Assembly (NCBI GenBank): GCA_964369355.1
Contig: CAYJEO010000007.1
Coordinates: 1-41,778, forward strand
Origin: CAYJEO01 sp964369355
Lineage (GTDB): Bacteria > Bacillota_I > Bacilli_A > RF39 > UBA660
DNA length: 41,778 nucleotides
Direction of reading: 5' to 3'
The position numbers and the translations under genes were made by a program. Position 1 is the first letter of the stretch, and each line of letters begins with the position of its first letter. Positions 1 to 7,590 of the stretch are shown piece after piece. The notes beneath the pieces are model-generated. The model made no database searches, was not told the origin of the DNA, and saw only the letters and a list, made by a program, of their open reading frames with translations.

Positions 1-481
1 TTTCTTGATTATTATATAAATTTGCATATTCGACTGCTGCTAATCTTAAATTTTCAACTTTTATTTTTAAAGATTTTAGTTGTGTTTTTTTGTTATCAAA
101 ACTATTTTGATTTTCAATCATCTCATCTAGTTCTTTTTCAATCATCTTATAGTATTTTTTAAATTTGATTGCAGAAATAGTTGAACAAAATGATGATAAG
201 GAAGAAAATATGCTCATTATTTGAAATGCTGTTATTGAGATAAGGTTTAAAAATAATAAAGGAACTGAAACTATACAAGTAAAAATTCCTGCTACCAATG
301 TTAGCCTTGCTAATATATTAAATATATTTAATTTTTTAATTTTTAAATGTAGTTCAGTTGTTTTTTCTAATATTTTATTTTGAAATTCTACTGAAGTTTG
401 TTTTTCTAAAATCTTTATTTCATTTAAACATTCATTATAACTTTTTTCTCTTAGTTCTAATTCTTCTTTTTTATAAATCAT
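1..481 (-). CDS. Coiled-coil two-TM membrane protein, 3' end outside window
   Basis: The frame stays open from an ATG at 481 to the left edge, giving at least 160 residues of an incomplete gene. The protein begins MIYKKEELELREKSYN, followed by a charged helical stretch, a hydrophobic part (about residues 58-105) that could form two membrane spans, and a second lysine/glutamate-rich helix ending near EYANLYNNQE. Both ends match the next gene upstream (MTYKKEELDLRHNSF at the start, YANLYYRQE near the end), so the two are tandem paralogues. The start overlaps the upstream stop by 11 bases, so they are probably co-translated. I do not recognise a named family. Charged coil, membrane hairpin, charged coil suggests a membrane-anchored scaffold with both tails on the cytoplasmic side, which is inference only. 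Confidence 0.75.
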   Translation of the reverse strand, partial: MIYKKEELELREKSYNECLNEIKILEKQTSVEFQNKILEKTTELHLKIKKLNIFNILARLTLVAGIFTCIVSVPLLFLNLISITAFQIMSIFSSLSSFCSTISAIKFKKYYKMIEKELDEMIENQNSFDNKKTQLKSLKIKVENLRLAAVEYANLYNNQE

Positions 482-1037
482 TTTTAAACTCCTTAATTAA
501 TCTTTTTTCAATTGATTTTTCTCTTATGTTTTTTACGTAATCTAATTTTTTATTATTTTCTTGTCTATAATATAAATTAGCATAATTATGATATGCTTCA
601 AATACATTTTGATATCTATTTTGTAAACTATTTATATTACTTTTTATATTACTTATATTTTCATCTGCTTCTTTTAATGTTTTTTCTATTCTAAAAATAC
701 TAACTCTATCTTTAATTTCTTTTGCTGATATTATGAAACTAATTATAGATGCTGTTATTGATATAATACTAATAGTTATGGTAAATAGTGATACAAATGT
801 TACTATTTTGAATAATGATCCGATTAATATTACAAATATTGGATAAATTATTAAATTTAATTTTTTTTGTGTTTTTTTATGCTTTTTTAAATTTTCTTCT
901 AATTCTTTTTTTAATAGTTGATTACTAAATTTTTCATTTAAATTTTCAATCATATTTCGATCTAAGATATCTATTTGATCTACAATTTTTAAAAAACTAT
1001 TATGTCTTAAATCCAATTCTTCTTTTTTATATGTCAT
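471..1037 (-). CDS. Coiled-coil two-TM membrane protein, paralogue of its downstream neighbour
   Basis: This is a 188-residue protein with an ATG preceded by the SD GAAGGCGAT. A lysine/glutamate-rich helix of about 62 residues is followed by two closely spaced hydrophobic stretches (about 63-105), then a second charged helical region with the NYANLYYRQE segment. Its N-terminus and the YANLY segment match the truncated gene at 1..481, showing duplication. The gene at 1104..1643 has the same coil, TM pair, coil plan but weaker sequence likeness. A sigma-A type promoter (TTGACT, 17 nt, TAGTAT) lies just upstream. Function is unknown, and no catalytic motif is visible. Confidence 0.8.
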   Translation of the reverse strand: MTYKKEELDLRHNSFLKIVDQIDILDRNMIENLNEKFSNQLLKKELEENLKKHKKTQKKLNLIIYPIFVILIGSLFKIVTFVSLFTITISIISITASIISFIISAKEIKDRVSIFRIEKTLKEADENISNIKSNINSLQNRYQNVFEAYHNYANLYYRQENNKKLDYVKNIREKSIEKRLIKEFKNDL

Positions 1038-1059
1038 TATATCGCCTTCTTTTTAATGT

Positions 1060-1088
1060 ATACTACACTTATATATATTAAAAGTCAA
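1060..1088 (-). promoter_or_regulatory. Sigma-A promoter for the paralogue pair
   Basis: Read on the minus strand, -35 TTGACT (1088..1083) and -10 TAGTAT (1065..1060) are separated by 17 nt, ending about 20 nt before the ATG at 1037. Confidence 0.6.
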
Positions 1089-1089
1089 T

Positions 1090-1112
1090 AAAAAAAACGT
1101 TAATTAATAACG
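1090..1112 (-). terminator. Intrinsic terminator
   Basis: The hairpin CGTTA/TAACG with a TTTTTTTT tail on the minus strand includes the last codons and the TAA of the gene ending at 1104. Confidence 0.7.
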
Positions 1113-1643
1113 ATTTTTATCTATTGGATGTACTATTTTTTTAGTTTTTGATTTAGGTTTTTCTAAATTTATTTCTTCTGTATTAACTTTATCAGATACT
1201 TCTGTACCAAAAGAATTAGAGTAACTTACATAATTGTTATAAGCGATTTCTTTTTCTTTATTTTTAATTAAAAATCTTTCTTTGCTTACATTTAAATTTC
1301 TTTCAGTAATTTCCATTTGTTTTTCTACATTCTTATTAATTCCTTTAAATACAAAATTAGCAAACAGTCCACAACTACTATAAGCCAAGAAAATTTCATA
1401 TAAAAATCTAAATGGTGTTGCCATATTAAAAACTGGCACTACTAATCTAACTACACATCCTGCTGCAATCAAAGATGTTAATAAATGTTGCTGTTTTAAT
1501 GTTAAAGTCTTCTTTAATTGTCTTTTTTCATTTTTTAATATAATTTGTTCTAGATCAATTAAATACTCTATTTCTGCTACCTCTGTTGATAAATTATCAT
1601 AAATTTCTTTTTTAGACAATAAAACTTTTTTGCTATAATCCAT
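1104..1643 (-). CDS. Coiled-coil two-TM membrane protein, unknown function
   Basis: This is a 179-residue protein with an ATG 8 nt after a strong AAGGGGG SD. A charged helix (residues 1-48) leads to hydrophobic segments (about 49-68 and 75-100), then a charged helix and a basic C-terminal tail (KPKSKTKKIVHPIDKNRY). The plan is the same as in the two paralogues downstream (at 1..481 and 471..1037), but the sequence is clearly more divergent. It has its own promoter and terminator, so it is a single-gene unit. I do not recognise a family and can propose no function beyond a membrane-anchored helical protein. Confidence 0.75.
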   Translation of the reverse strand: MDYSKKVLLSKKEIYDNLSTEVAEIEYLIDLEQIILKNEKRQLKKTLTLKQQHLLTSLIAAGCVVRLVVPVFNMATPFRFLYEIFLAYSSCGLFANFVFKGINKNVEKQMEITERNLNVSKERFLIKNKEKEIAYNNYVSYSNSFGTEVSDKVNTEEINLEKPKSKTKKIVHPIDKNRY

Positions 1644-1667
1644 ATATTTTCCCCCTTGATGACGATT

Positions 1668-1696
1668 ATATTAACATTTTTTTATATTTATGTCAA
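1668..1696 (-). promoter_or_regulatory. Sigma-A promoter with consensus -35
   Basis: A perfect -35 TTGACA (1696..1691), a 17-nt spacer and -10 TAATAT (1673..1668) on the minus strand precede the gene starting at 1643. Confidence 0.65.
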
Positions 1697-1698
1697 AT

Positions 1699-1721
1699 TA
1701 AAAAACTCCTTACTAGAGTTT
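1699..1721 (-). terminator. Intrinsic terminator
   Basis: An AAACTC/GAGTTT stem followed by TTTTTAATTT on the minus strand overlaps the stop codon of the zinc-ribbon gene. Confidence 0.65.
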
Positions 1722-2304
1722 AATTTTTAGAATTTATATTTATTTGATTTATATAACCATCATTATCTTTTTGATTTGTTATTTCAAATTGATTAAATGG
1801 ATCGGTACCTATATCTATTATTAATTGTTGTAAATCTGTTACCTCTTCTTCATTATATATAATTGTAATTTTTTTATCATATTCATCTATATTAGATATT
1901 ACTTTTTCTAATATAAAAGTAACAGTATTTGTATATTTAACGCCTACATCATCAATAAACACATTAAAAGTTGATGTAGATACAGTAGTTTCTACTTCAT
2001 TATTAGAATTGGGTTTAACAGAAAAATTACTTATCATGCCAATCATAATAATTATTACTACAACTATAAATACAAATGAAAATATAAAAGGAACTAACGC
2101 TATTTTACTTATATTTTTAAGTTCATTAGTATTTAAATATACTTTATGTTCATCTGTGTTAATATTTTTATTTTTTTCTGCTGCACTATTAGTATCATCT
2201 AATAAAATATCATATCGACAATAGTCACATGAATATATTCTATCTTCTTTATTAAGTTTAATTTTAGCGCCACAGTTTGGGCACTTTGCTGCTACTAGTT
2301 TCAT
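1720..2304 (-). CDS. Zinc-ribbon single-pass membrane protein
   Basis: This is a 194-residue protein. The N-terminus carries a clear zinc ribbon: CPNCG at residues 8-12 and CDYC at about 28-31, placed as in rubredoxin-like ribbons of membrane proteins of the zinc_ribbon_2/DUF family type. A charged linker is followed by one strongly hydrophobic span (about 66-91) and an extracytoplasmic C-terminal domain of about 100 residues with mixed beta-like composition and no recognised motif. The ATG has the SD AAGGAGTGAT, and a consensus promoter lies directly upstream. Function is unknown. Zinc-ribbon-plus-TM proteins are common in Bacillota and often uncharacterised. Confidence 0.8.
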   Translation of the reverse strand: MKLVAAKCPNCGAKIKLNKEDRIYSCDYCRYDILLDDTNSAAEKNKNINTDEHKVYLNTNELKNISKIALVPFIFSFVFIVVVIIIMIGMISNFSVKPNSNNEVETTVSTSTFNVFIDDVGVKYTNTVTFILEKVISNIDEYDKKITIIYNEEEVTDLQQLIIDIGTDPFNQFEITNQKDNDGYINQININSKN

Positions 2305-2323
2305 ATCTTATCACTCCTTATTT

Positions 2324-2352
2324 ATTATAATATATATAATTTTAAAATACAA
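2324..2352 (-). promoter_or_regulatory. Sigma-A promoter with consensus -10
   Basis: -35 TTGTAT (2352..2347), a 17-nt spacer and a perfect -10 TATAAT (2329..2324) on the minus strand precede the zinc-ribbon gene. Confidence 0.7.
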
Positions 2353-2369
2353 TAAGTTATTTTTATAAA

Positions 2370-2394
2370 TAAAAAGAAACTATAAAAGTTTCTT
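2370..2394 (-). terminator. Intrinsic terminator of the ABC-F/ylmH unit
   Basis: The stem AAGAAACT/AGTTTCTT with a TTTTTATTT tail on the minus strand begins inside the ylmH stop codon. Confidence 0.75.
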
Positions 2395-3094
2395 AAATAT
2401 ATTTTTTAATTGATAAAACAAAAGTATCTTTTTTTGTAGTTCTTACTATATTATTAAAAATAAATTTACCATGTTTTCTTACACTAAAAGTATCCTTTTC
2501 TTTTAAAGTGTAAGTTTTATTTTTTAATTCATTATAGTTTAATATAATTTGTTTATCACTAATTAAATCAATAATTTGATTTCTACTTTTTAACAGTAGT
2601 TTAGCTAGTACTACATCAATTCTTAATGAAGGTACTGTTATGTTTATTTCTTCAAATTTTAGTTTATAATTACTTACTTCATCAATACTTACTTCTTCTA
2701 CTTCTACATATTTATTATTAATAAAAGATAAATTAGCTTTTACTAAATCTTTAATATGGTTTAATACTATTATATAAGCAAATTCATTAATTACAATATC
2801 ACCAAATGTATCTGTATTAATACCTAATGAAAACATAGTTCCTAATACATGTTTATGTTCAATATTATTACTACTTATTTTAAGTAACACTATATTTGGA
2901 TATGTATCAGTATAAAAAATTACTTTACTACATTCTTCATATGTTTTAAATATGTTATATTTTAATTTTATTTTTTTTAAAGCAGATTCTAATAAAGATG
3001 CTTCAGTAGGATCTAAAAAATTAGTTGATATTCCTTTTTTTAATAAAGATATATTTTTTTCAATTAAATATTTGATTTCTTTATTTTGTTCCAT
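2393..3094 (-). CDS. ylmH: YlmH-family S4-domain RNA-binding protein
   Basis: This is a 233-residue protein with the YlmH arrangement: an N-terminal two-part domain, then a C-terminal S4 RNA-binding domain (about 155-215) starting PSLRIDVVLAKLLLKSRNQ and ending in the SVRKHGKFIF turn, where the family has SVRGxGRF. YlmH proteins bind the 50S subunit with peptidyl-tRNA and act in ribosome-associated quality control in Bacillus, so a role on stalled ribosomes is likely. In many Bacilli ylmH sits by the sepF-divIVA cell-division genes; here it is instead translationally coupled (14-base overlap) to an ABC-F ATPase, another ribosome-acting factor. There is no strong SD of its own; its start lies inside the end of the upstream gene. 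Confidence 0.82.
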   Translation of the reverse strand: MEQNKEIKYLIEKNISLLKKGISTNFLDPTEASLLESALKKIKLKYNIFKTYEECSKVIFYTDTYPNIVLLKISSNNIEHKHVLGTMFSLGINTDTFGDIVINEFAYIIVLNHIKDLVKANLSFINNKYVEVEEVSIDEVSNYKLKFEEINITVPSLRIDVVLAKLLLKSRNQIIDLISDKQIILNYNELKNKTYTLKEKDTFSVRKHGKFIFNNIVRTTKKDTFVLSIKKYI

Positions 3095-4673
3095 ATTTTT
3101 CTAAATACTCAGGATATGACATATATTTATCTCTATATGTTCCATCTTCAAAAATTTCGATTAAACGAGTTGTTGTTGTTTCTATCATTTGTTCATCTAA
3201 AGTAGATATGATAAATGAACTTCTATATTTTTCTAATCCTGTATTTAATGCAGTTATAGATTCAATATCTAAGTGGTTAGTAGGTTCATCCATAAGTAAG
3301 AAGTTAGGTTTTTCTAACATTACTTTAGATAATACGCATCTAACTTTTTCTCCTCCTGATAATACATTTACTTGTTTTAATGTTTCATCACCAGAGAATA
3401 GCATTCTACCTAAAAATCCTCTAACAAAAGCTTCTTCTTTTTGTTCACTATAGTTTCTTAACCATTCAATCATATTATCTTTTGTATCAAATAAATCTTC
3501 ATGGTTTTTAGCAAAATAACTTAATCTAGTATTAGGTCCATATTTAACTGTACCTGAATCTGGTTTGATCTCTCCTGCTATTATTTTAAATAAAGCAGTT
3601 TTTGCAATTTCATTTTGTCCTATTAATGCAATTTTATCATCTTTATTAACGTTTAAATTAAAGTTTTTTAAAATTACTTTACCGTCAATACTATAATTAA
3701 CTTGATCTACTGTTAATATTTCATTTCCTAATGCTCTATCGAATTCAAAATTGATATAAGGATATTTTCTACTACTTGGTACTATATCATCTAAAACAAT
3801 TTTTTCTAATGATTTTTTTCTTGATGTTGCTTGTTTTGATTTAGACGCATTAGCAGAGAATCTTGCAATAAAGTCTTGAAGTTCTTTCATTTTTTCTTCT
3901 TTTCTTTTATTTGAGTCTCTCATTTGTTTTTGAATTAATTCACTTGATTGATACCAGAAATCATAGTTACCAACATACATTTTTATTTTACTATAATCAA
4001 TATCAACCATATGTGTACATACTTTATTTAAGAAATGTCTATCATGTGATACTAAAATAACTGTGTTTTTAAATTCAATTAAGAATTCTTCTAACCAGTG
4101 TTTACTTTCAACATCTAATCCATTAGTAGGTTCATCTAATAATAAGATATCAGGTTCACCAAATAATGCTTGTGCAAGTAATACTTTTACTTTATCACTA
4201 TCTTTTAAATCTTTTAATTTTAAGTTATGTAAACTAATATCAACACCTAAACCTGATAATAAAATTGCAGCATCACTATCTGCTTGCCATCCGTTCATTT
4301 CAGCGAATAAACCTTCTAATTCTCCGGCTTTTATTCCATCAGCTTCTGTAAAATCTTCTTTCATGTAAATTGCATTTTTTTCTTGCATAATACTATATAA
4401 TCTTGTATTACCCATGATGACAGTTTCTAAAACATCATATTCATCATATTCATGGTGATTTTGTTTTAATATACTCATTCTATCGTATTTACCAATAGAA
4501 ACATCTCCTGTAGTAGGTTCAATAACACCTGATAAAATTTTTAAAAATGTTGATTTACCTGCTCCATTTGCTCCTATTAATCCATAACAATTATTACTAT
4601 TAAATTCTAAATTTACTTGGTCAAACAATGTACGTGTTCCAAAACGTAAACTTAAATTACTTACTTTTAACAT
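3081..4673 (-). CDS. ykpA: ABC-F ATPase of the YkpA/YbiT group
   Basis: This 530-residue protein has two ABC domains in tandem and no membrane spans, the ABC-F plan for ribosome-associated translation factors. NBD1 has an intact Walker A (GANGAGKST, 34-42), Walker B LLLDEPTNGLD and the SHDRHFLNKVCTH switch. Its signature is replaced by LKDSDKVKVLLAQALFG, as is usual for the YbiT/YkpA branch. The inter-domain P-site arm includes ARFSANASKSKQATSRKK, which is highly conserved in YbiT/YkpA. NBD2 keeps LSGGEKVR and LLMDEPTNHLD, but its P-loop is GQNEIAKT (no canonical GxxGxGKT) and the switch His is lost (STLDEQ). B. subtilis YkpA also has a degenerate NBD2 P-loop, so this is likely functional. 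The ATG follows GGAGGG; ylmH overlaps its end. Confidence 0.9.
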   Translation of the reverse strand: MLKVSNLSLRFGTRTLFDQVNLEFNSNNCYGLIGANGAGKSTFLKILSGVIEPTTGDVSIGKYDRMSILKQNHHEYDEYDVLETVIMGNTRLYSIMQEKNAIYMKEDFTEADGIKAGELEGLFAEMNGWQADSDAAILLSGLGVDISLHNLKLKDLKDSDKVKVLLAQALFGEPDILLLDEPTNGLDVESKHWLEEFLIEFKNTVILVSHDRHFLNKVCTHMVDIDYSKIKMYVGNYDFWYQSSELIQKQMRDSNKRKEEKMKELQDFIARFSANASKSKQATSRKKSLEKIVLDDIVPSSRKYPYINFEFDRALGNEILTVDQVNYSIDGKVILKNFNLNVNKDDKIALIGQNEIAKTALFKIIAGEIKPDSGTVKYGPNTRLSYFAKNHEDLFDTKDNMIEWLRNYSEQKEEAFVRGFLGRMLFSGDETLKQVNVLSGGEKVRCVLSKVMLEKPNFLLMDEPTNHLDIESITALNTGLEKYRSSFIISTLDEQMIETTTTRLIEIFEDGTYRDKYMSYPEYLEKYGTK

Positions 4674-4723
4674 AAGTATCCCTCCAAACTAATTAATTGT
4701 ATCACAAATTGTATATTTTTAAA

Positions 4724-4747
4724 AGAAAAAAAGAACATTTAGTTCTT
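4724..4747 (-). terminator. Intrinsic terminator of proS
   Basis: The stem AAGAAC/GTTCTT with a TTTTTTTC tail on the minus strand starts within the proS stop codon. Confidence 0.7.
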
Positions 4748-6167
4748 AATATTGCATTCCCCAAACAACTAAATGTTTAGCTTCTTTACCACAAACTACA
4801 CATTTCCCTGTAAGTAGTTTTTCATCTTCTAAAATACATCTTGATTTAGTACCGTTTATGTTTTTTATTTTTAATTCACATTCGCTACAACCACACCAAT
4901 CTGCTTTTACAAATCCTGGTTTATTTGCCATAATATTTTCTATTTCTTCATATGTTGAAGCTGTATATGTTAATTCTTCTTTTCTTAAATTAGCTTTATA
5001 TAATAAATTTGTTTGAATATCATCCATTAAATTATTGATGTATTCTAAATTAAAATCGTCTTTATTGATAACATATTTTTCGCTTGTATCTCTTCTTGCT
5101 ATAGTAATTTTTCCTTCTTTTAAGTCTCTTGCCCCTACTTCTATTCTAATAGGAATTCCATTTACTTCTGCTTCTGCAAATTTAAATCCTGGTGACTTTT
5201 CAGCATTATCTACATAATATGTAACTTTATCTTCTAACATTGAGGTAATGTTTTCAATAACTGGATTAACTACTTCTTGATCACCTATTGGTATAATTGC
5301 AACTTGTATTGGTGCAATTTTTGGAGGTAACACTAATCCTTGATCGTCTCCATGTACCATTATTAATGCTCCAATTGCTCTTGTTGATAATCCCCAAGAT
5401 GTTTGATAAGCATGTTCTAATTTATTTTCTTTATTTAAAAATTGGATTTCATATGCTTCTGCGAATTTTTGTCCGAAATAATGACTCGTAGCTGATTGTA
5501 ATACAATACCATTATACATTAAAGCTTCTATTGTATAAGTATATTCTGCTCCTGCAAATTTTTCTTTTTCTGTTTTTCTACCTGTTAATACTGGTATTGC
5601 TAAATAATCTTCAAAAAAAGTTTTATATACATTTAACATGTCTATAGTTTCTTTTTGAGCCTCTTCTTTAGTTGAATGTACAGTATGTCCTTCTTGCCAT
5701 AAAAATTCTCTTCCACGTAAGAATGGTCTTGTTTCTTTTTCCCAACGCATTACACTACACCATTGATTATATTTTTTAGGTAAATCTCTATATGATTTGA
5801 CTGTTTCTTTATAATAATCTGAGAATAAAGTTTCACTAGTTGGTCTAATAGCTAGTCTTTCTTCTAATGTTTTTTGACCACCAATAGTTACCCATGCAAC
5901 TTCAGGTGCAAAACCTTCTATTAAGTCACTTTCTTTTTGTAACATTGATTCTGGTATTAATAATGGAAAACTAACATTTTGATGTCCTGTTTTTTTAAAC
6001 ATTTTATTTAACTTTTCTTGGTAGCTTTCCCATATTGCAAATCCATTAGGTTCTAAAATAATAGATCCTTTTACTTTTGAATATGTTGCTAATTTAGCTG
6101 CTTTTACTATATCTGTATACCATTGAGCAAAATTAATGTCTCTACTTGTTATTGCTTTGTTTTTCAT
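4746..6167 (-). CDS. proS: Prolyl-tRNA synthetase, eukaryote/archaeal type
   Basis: This 473-residue class II synthetase charges tRNA-Pro. Class II motif 2 is seen in MRWEKETRPFLRGREFLWQEGHT, and TxE at PTSETLF. Its length and the lack of the large editing insertion between motifs 2 and 3 mark it as the E/A-type ProRS, common in Clostridia and Mollicutes. The C-terminal zinc-binding domain is present with CGCSEC, a further Cys, and CVVC, ending in the typical WGMQY tyrosine. SD AGGAGG precedes the ATG. It follows the YuiD-like gene after only 10 bases, so the two share a transcript; I see no T-box leader. Confidence 0.95.
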   Translation of the reverse strand: MKNKAITSRDINFAQWYTDIVKAAKLATYSKVKGSIILEPNGFAIWESYQEKLNKMFKKTGHQNVSFPLLIPESMLQKESDLIEGFAPEVAWVTIGGQKTLEERLAIRPTSETLFSDYYKETVKSYRDLPKKYNQWCSVMRWEKETRPFLRGREFLWQEGHTVHSTKEEAQKETIDMLNVYKTFFEDYLAIPVLTGRKTEKEKFAGAEYTYTIEALMYNGIVLQSATSHYFGQKFAEAYEIQFLNKENKLEHAYQTSWGLSTRAIGALIMVHGDDQGLVLPPKIAPIQVAIIPIGDQEVVNPVIENITSMLEDKVTYYVDNAEKSPGFKFAEAEVNGIPIRIEVGARDLKEGKITIARRDTSEKYVINKDDFNLEYINNLMDDIQTNLLYKANLRKEELTYTASTYEEIENIMANKPGFVKADWCGCSECELKIKNINGTKSRCILEDEKLLTGKCVVCGKEAKHLVVWGMQY

Positions 6168-6177
6168 AATTTACCTC

Positions 6178-6624
6178 CTATATAATTACTGATAATATAA
6201 TTGCTGATATTACTCCTACGATAATTCCTGCAATTACTTCTTTTGGCTCGTGTCCAATATGTTCTTTTAATTTTTTTGTTTTACCTTTTTTATTTTTAAT
6301 AACTTCTGCTGATAATTTATTAATAGTTACAGCTTGTTTTTCTGATTCTAATCTAACTCCTACTGCATCTACTATTACAATAAATGTAAATAAAATAGAT
6401 AATGCAAATATAGATGAATTAAATCCTTGCTCTATTCCTATAATGGTAGCAAGCGACATTGATGTTGAAGTATGAGTTGATGGCATTCCACCATATCCAT
6501 TTAAAAATCTTTTTAAATCAAACTTTTTTGTTTGAATCATCTCTATTATTGTTTTTAATAATTGTGTTATAAATAAAGTAATTACGGGAACTACTAAAAA
6601 TATATATTCGTTTAAAAAATCCAT
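6178..6624 (-). CDS. yuiD: YuiD-like divergent PAP2 family membrane protein
   Basis: This 148-residue membrane protein belongs to the divergent PAP2 family (DUF212). It carries GGMPSTHTSTSMSLAT (about 46-61), where the SxxH pattern matches the phosphatase-like motif, then VDAVGVRLESEKQAVTIN, and near the end GHEPKEVIAGIIVGV, a typical H-x-P-x-E-V-xxG-x-xxG block. Three to four spans are predicted. PAP2 proteins handle lipid or isoprenoid phosphates, but the substrate for this branch is unknown. The SD AAGGTG precedes the ATG by 9 nt. It is first gene of a unit with proS and diverges from the plus-strand HipA-like gene. Confidence 0.88.
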   Translation of the reverse strand: MDFLNEYIFLVVPVITLFITQLLKTIIEMIQTKKFDLKRFLNGYGGMPSTHTSTSMSLATIIGIEQGFNSSIFALSILFTFIVIVDAVGVRLESEKQAVTINKLSAEVIKNKKGKTKKLKEHIGHEPKEVIAGIIVGVISAIILSVII

Positions 6625-6683
6625 TGTACACTACACCTTCCCTAACAAAATTATACCATAAAAAATAATTAGTTATGCACTAA

Positions 6684-6712
6684 TTTGCATTTTTTTTACA
6701 ATATGTTATAAT
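6684..6712 (+). promoter_or_regulatory. Sigma-A promoter for the HipA-like gene, with inverted repeat
   Basis: -35-like TTTGCA (6684..6689), a 17-nt spacer and a perfect TATAAT (6707..6712) precede the SD AAGGGGG. A short inverted repeat ATGCA-6nt-TGCAT (6675..6690) covers the -35, a possible but weak operator. Confidence 0.6.
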
Positions 6713-6736
6713 ATACCACATTCAAGGGGGAATATT

Positions 6737-7564
6737 ATGGAAAAGTTAGTAATTTATAAAGGAATTTATACGTTAAAAGATGATTTAGCTAAAGATAAAT
6801 ATAGTAAGATTAAACAAAATAGTAATTTAGAAATACGTAATGGTATAATAGCAAAAGGTAATTTAGTTTCTAATAGAAATAATAAGTGGTTATCATTAAA
6901 TGGAGATGCTGTTTATTTTAAACATTTATCAGATAAGAAAATATTAAATGAATTAATAGGTGCTAAAATAACTAGAGAATTTGGTTTAAGAACACCGGTT
7001 TATAAAGTATCACAATATAAAGAAAAATTAGGTGTTGCATCTTTTGATTTTAAAGTTCCTGGTACATACTATTTTAATAATCCAGAGTTTGAAATAGTAT
7101 ATGATTATAAGTTTGCTATTGACTTAATTAGAGAAATGGTTAATACTAAAACTGAAGCTGATAATATTTTAAAAGATTTAATTTCATTAACTGTAAGTGA
7201 TTTTTATAGAGGTGAAACAGATAGACATACATATAACATTTGTTTTGAAGAAACTAAAAACATGTCATTAGCACCTGTATTTGATTTTGAAAATTCTTTT
7301 GAAGGAAGTAATGCTATGCATAATGATATATTATCATTTGATATAACTGATACTTCTAGAACTAATGAGTTATATAAGTTTATTAAAAAATATCCATTTA
7401 TGAAAGAACAATTATTAAAAATATTAAATATAGATTTAAATGAAATTTTAACAAGTGTTGAAATAGAGCATAATTTAGAAATACACGATAGCTTAAAAAA
7501 TAGTTATTTAAAACAAGATTCTGAGAAAAAACAATTAGTTAAAACATTTTTAAAACAAAAATAA
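6737..7564 (+). CDS. HipA-like (PI3/4-kinase fold) protein kinase, orphan
   Basis: This is a 275-residue protein. The catalytic region resembles HipA/CtkA-type kinases: SDFYRGETDRHTYN (154-167) gives an Asp...Asn catalytic loop (D162, N167), and APVFDFENSF (180-188) gives the metal-binding Asp183 in the place of DFG. Upstream, YFKHLSDKKILNELIGAKI has a lysine and a Glu on a helix, as expected for the nucleotide site, followed by the usual EFGLRTPVY. It is shorter than HipA (about 440 residues) and lacks the HipA N1 subdomain. No HipB-like repressor lies beside it. Substrate is unknown. It stands alone on the plus strand with its own promoter and a terminator shared with mutL. Kinase assignment is by motif only. 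Confidence 0.72.
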   Translation: MEKLVIYKGIYTLKDDLAKDKYSKIKQNSNLEIRNGIIAKGNLVSNRNNKWLSLNGDAVYFKHLSDKKILNELIGAKITREFGLRTPVYKVSQYKEKLGVASFDFKVPGTYYFNNPEFEIVYDYKFAIDLIREMVNTKTEADNILKDLISLTVSDFYRGETDRHTYNICFEETKNMSLAPVFDFENSFEGSNAMHNDILSFDITDTSRTNELYKFIKKYPFMKEQLLKILNIDLNEILTSVEIEHNLEIHDSLKNSYLKQDSEKKQLVKTFLKQK

Positions 7565-7590
7565 GAAGTGATTATTCACTTCTTTTTTTA
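7557..7590. terminator. Bidirectional terminator between kinase gene and mutL
   Basis: The hairpin AAGAAGTGA/TCACTTCTT (7563..7584) has TTTTTTT on the plus side and an A-run giving TTATTTTT on the minus side. It lies between convergent genes and overlaps the stop of the plus-strand one. Confidence 0.8.

Noticed and set aside
3081..4673. ABC-F gene as a decaying pseudogene because of its degenerate motifs
   Set aside because: The frame is intact, NBD1 nucleotide motifs are complete, and degenerate motifs are known in the YkpA/YbiT branch.
6625..6736. A T-box leader for proS
   Set aside because: proS is the second gene, 10 bases after the YuiD-like gene; the space ahead of the unit is short and shows no T-box sequence.
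6737..7564. A classical HipBA toxin-antitoxin module
   Set aside because: There is no HipB-like repressor gene on either side; the neighbours are the convergent mutL and the divergent YuiD-like gene.
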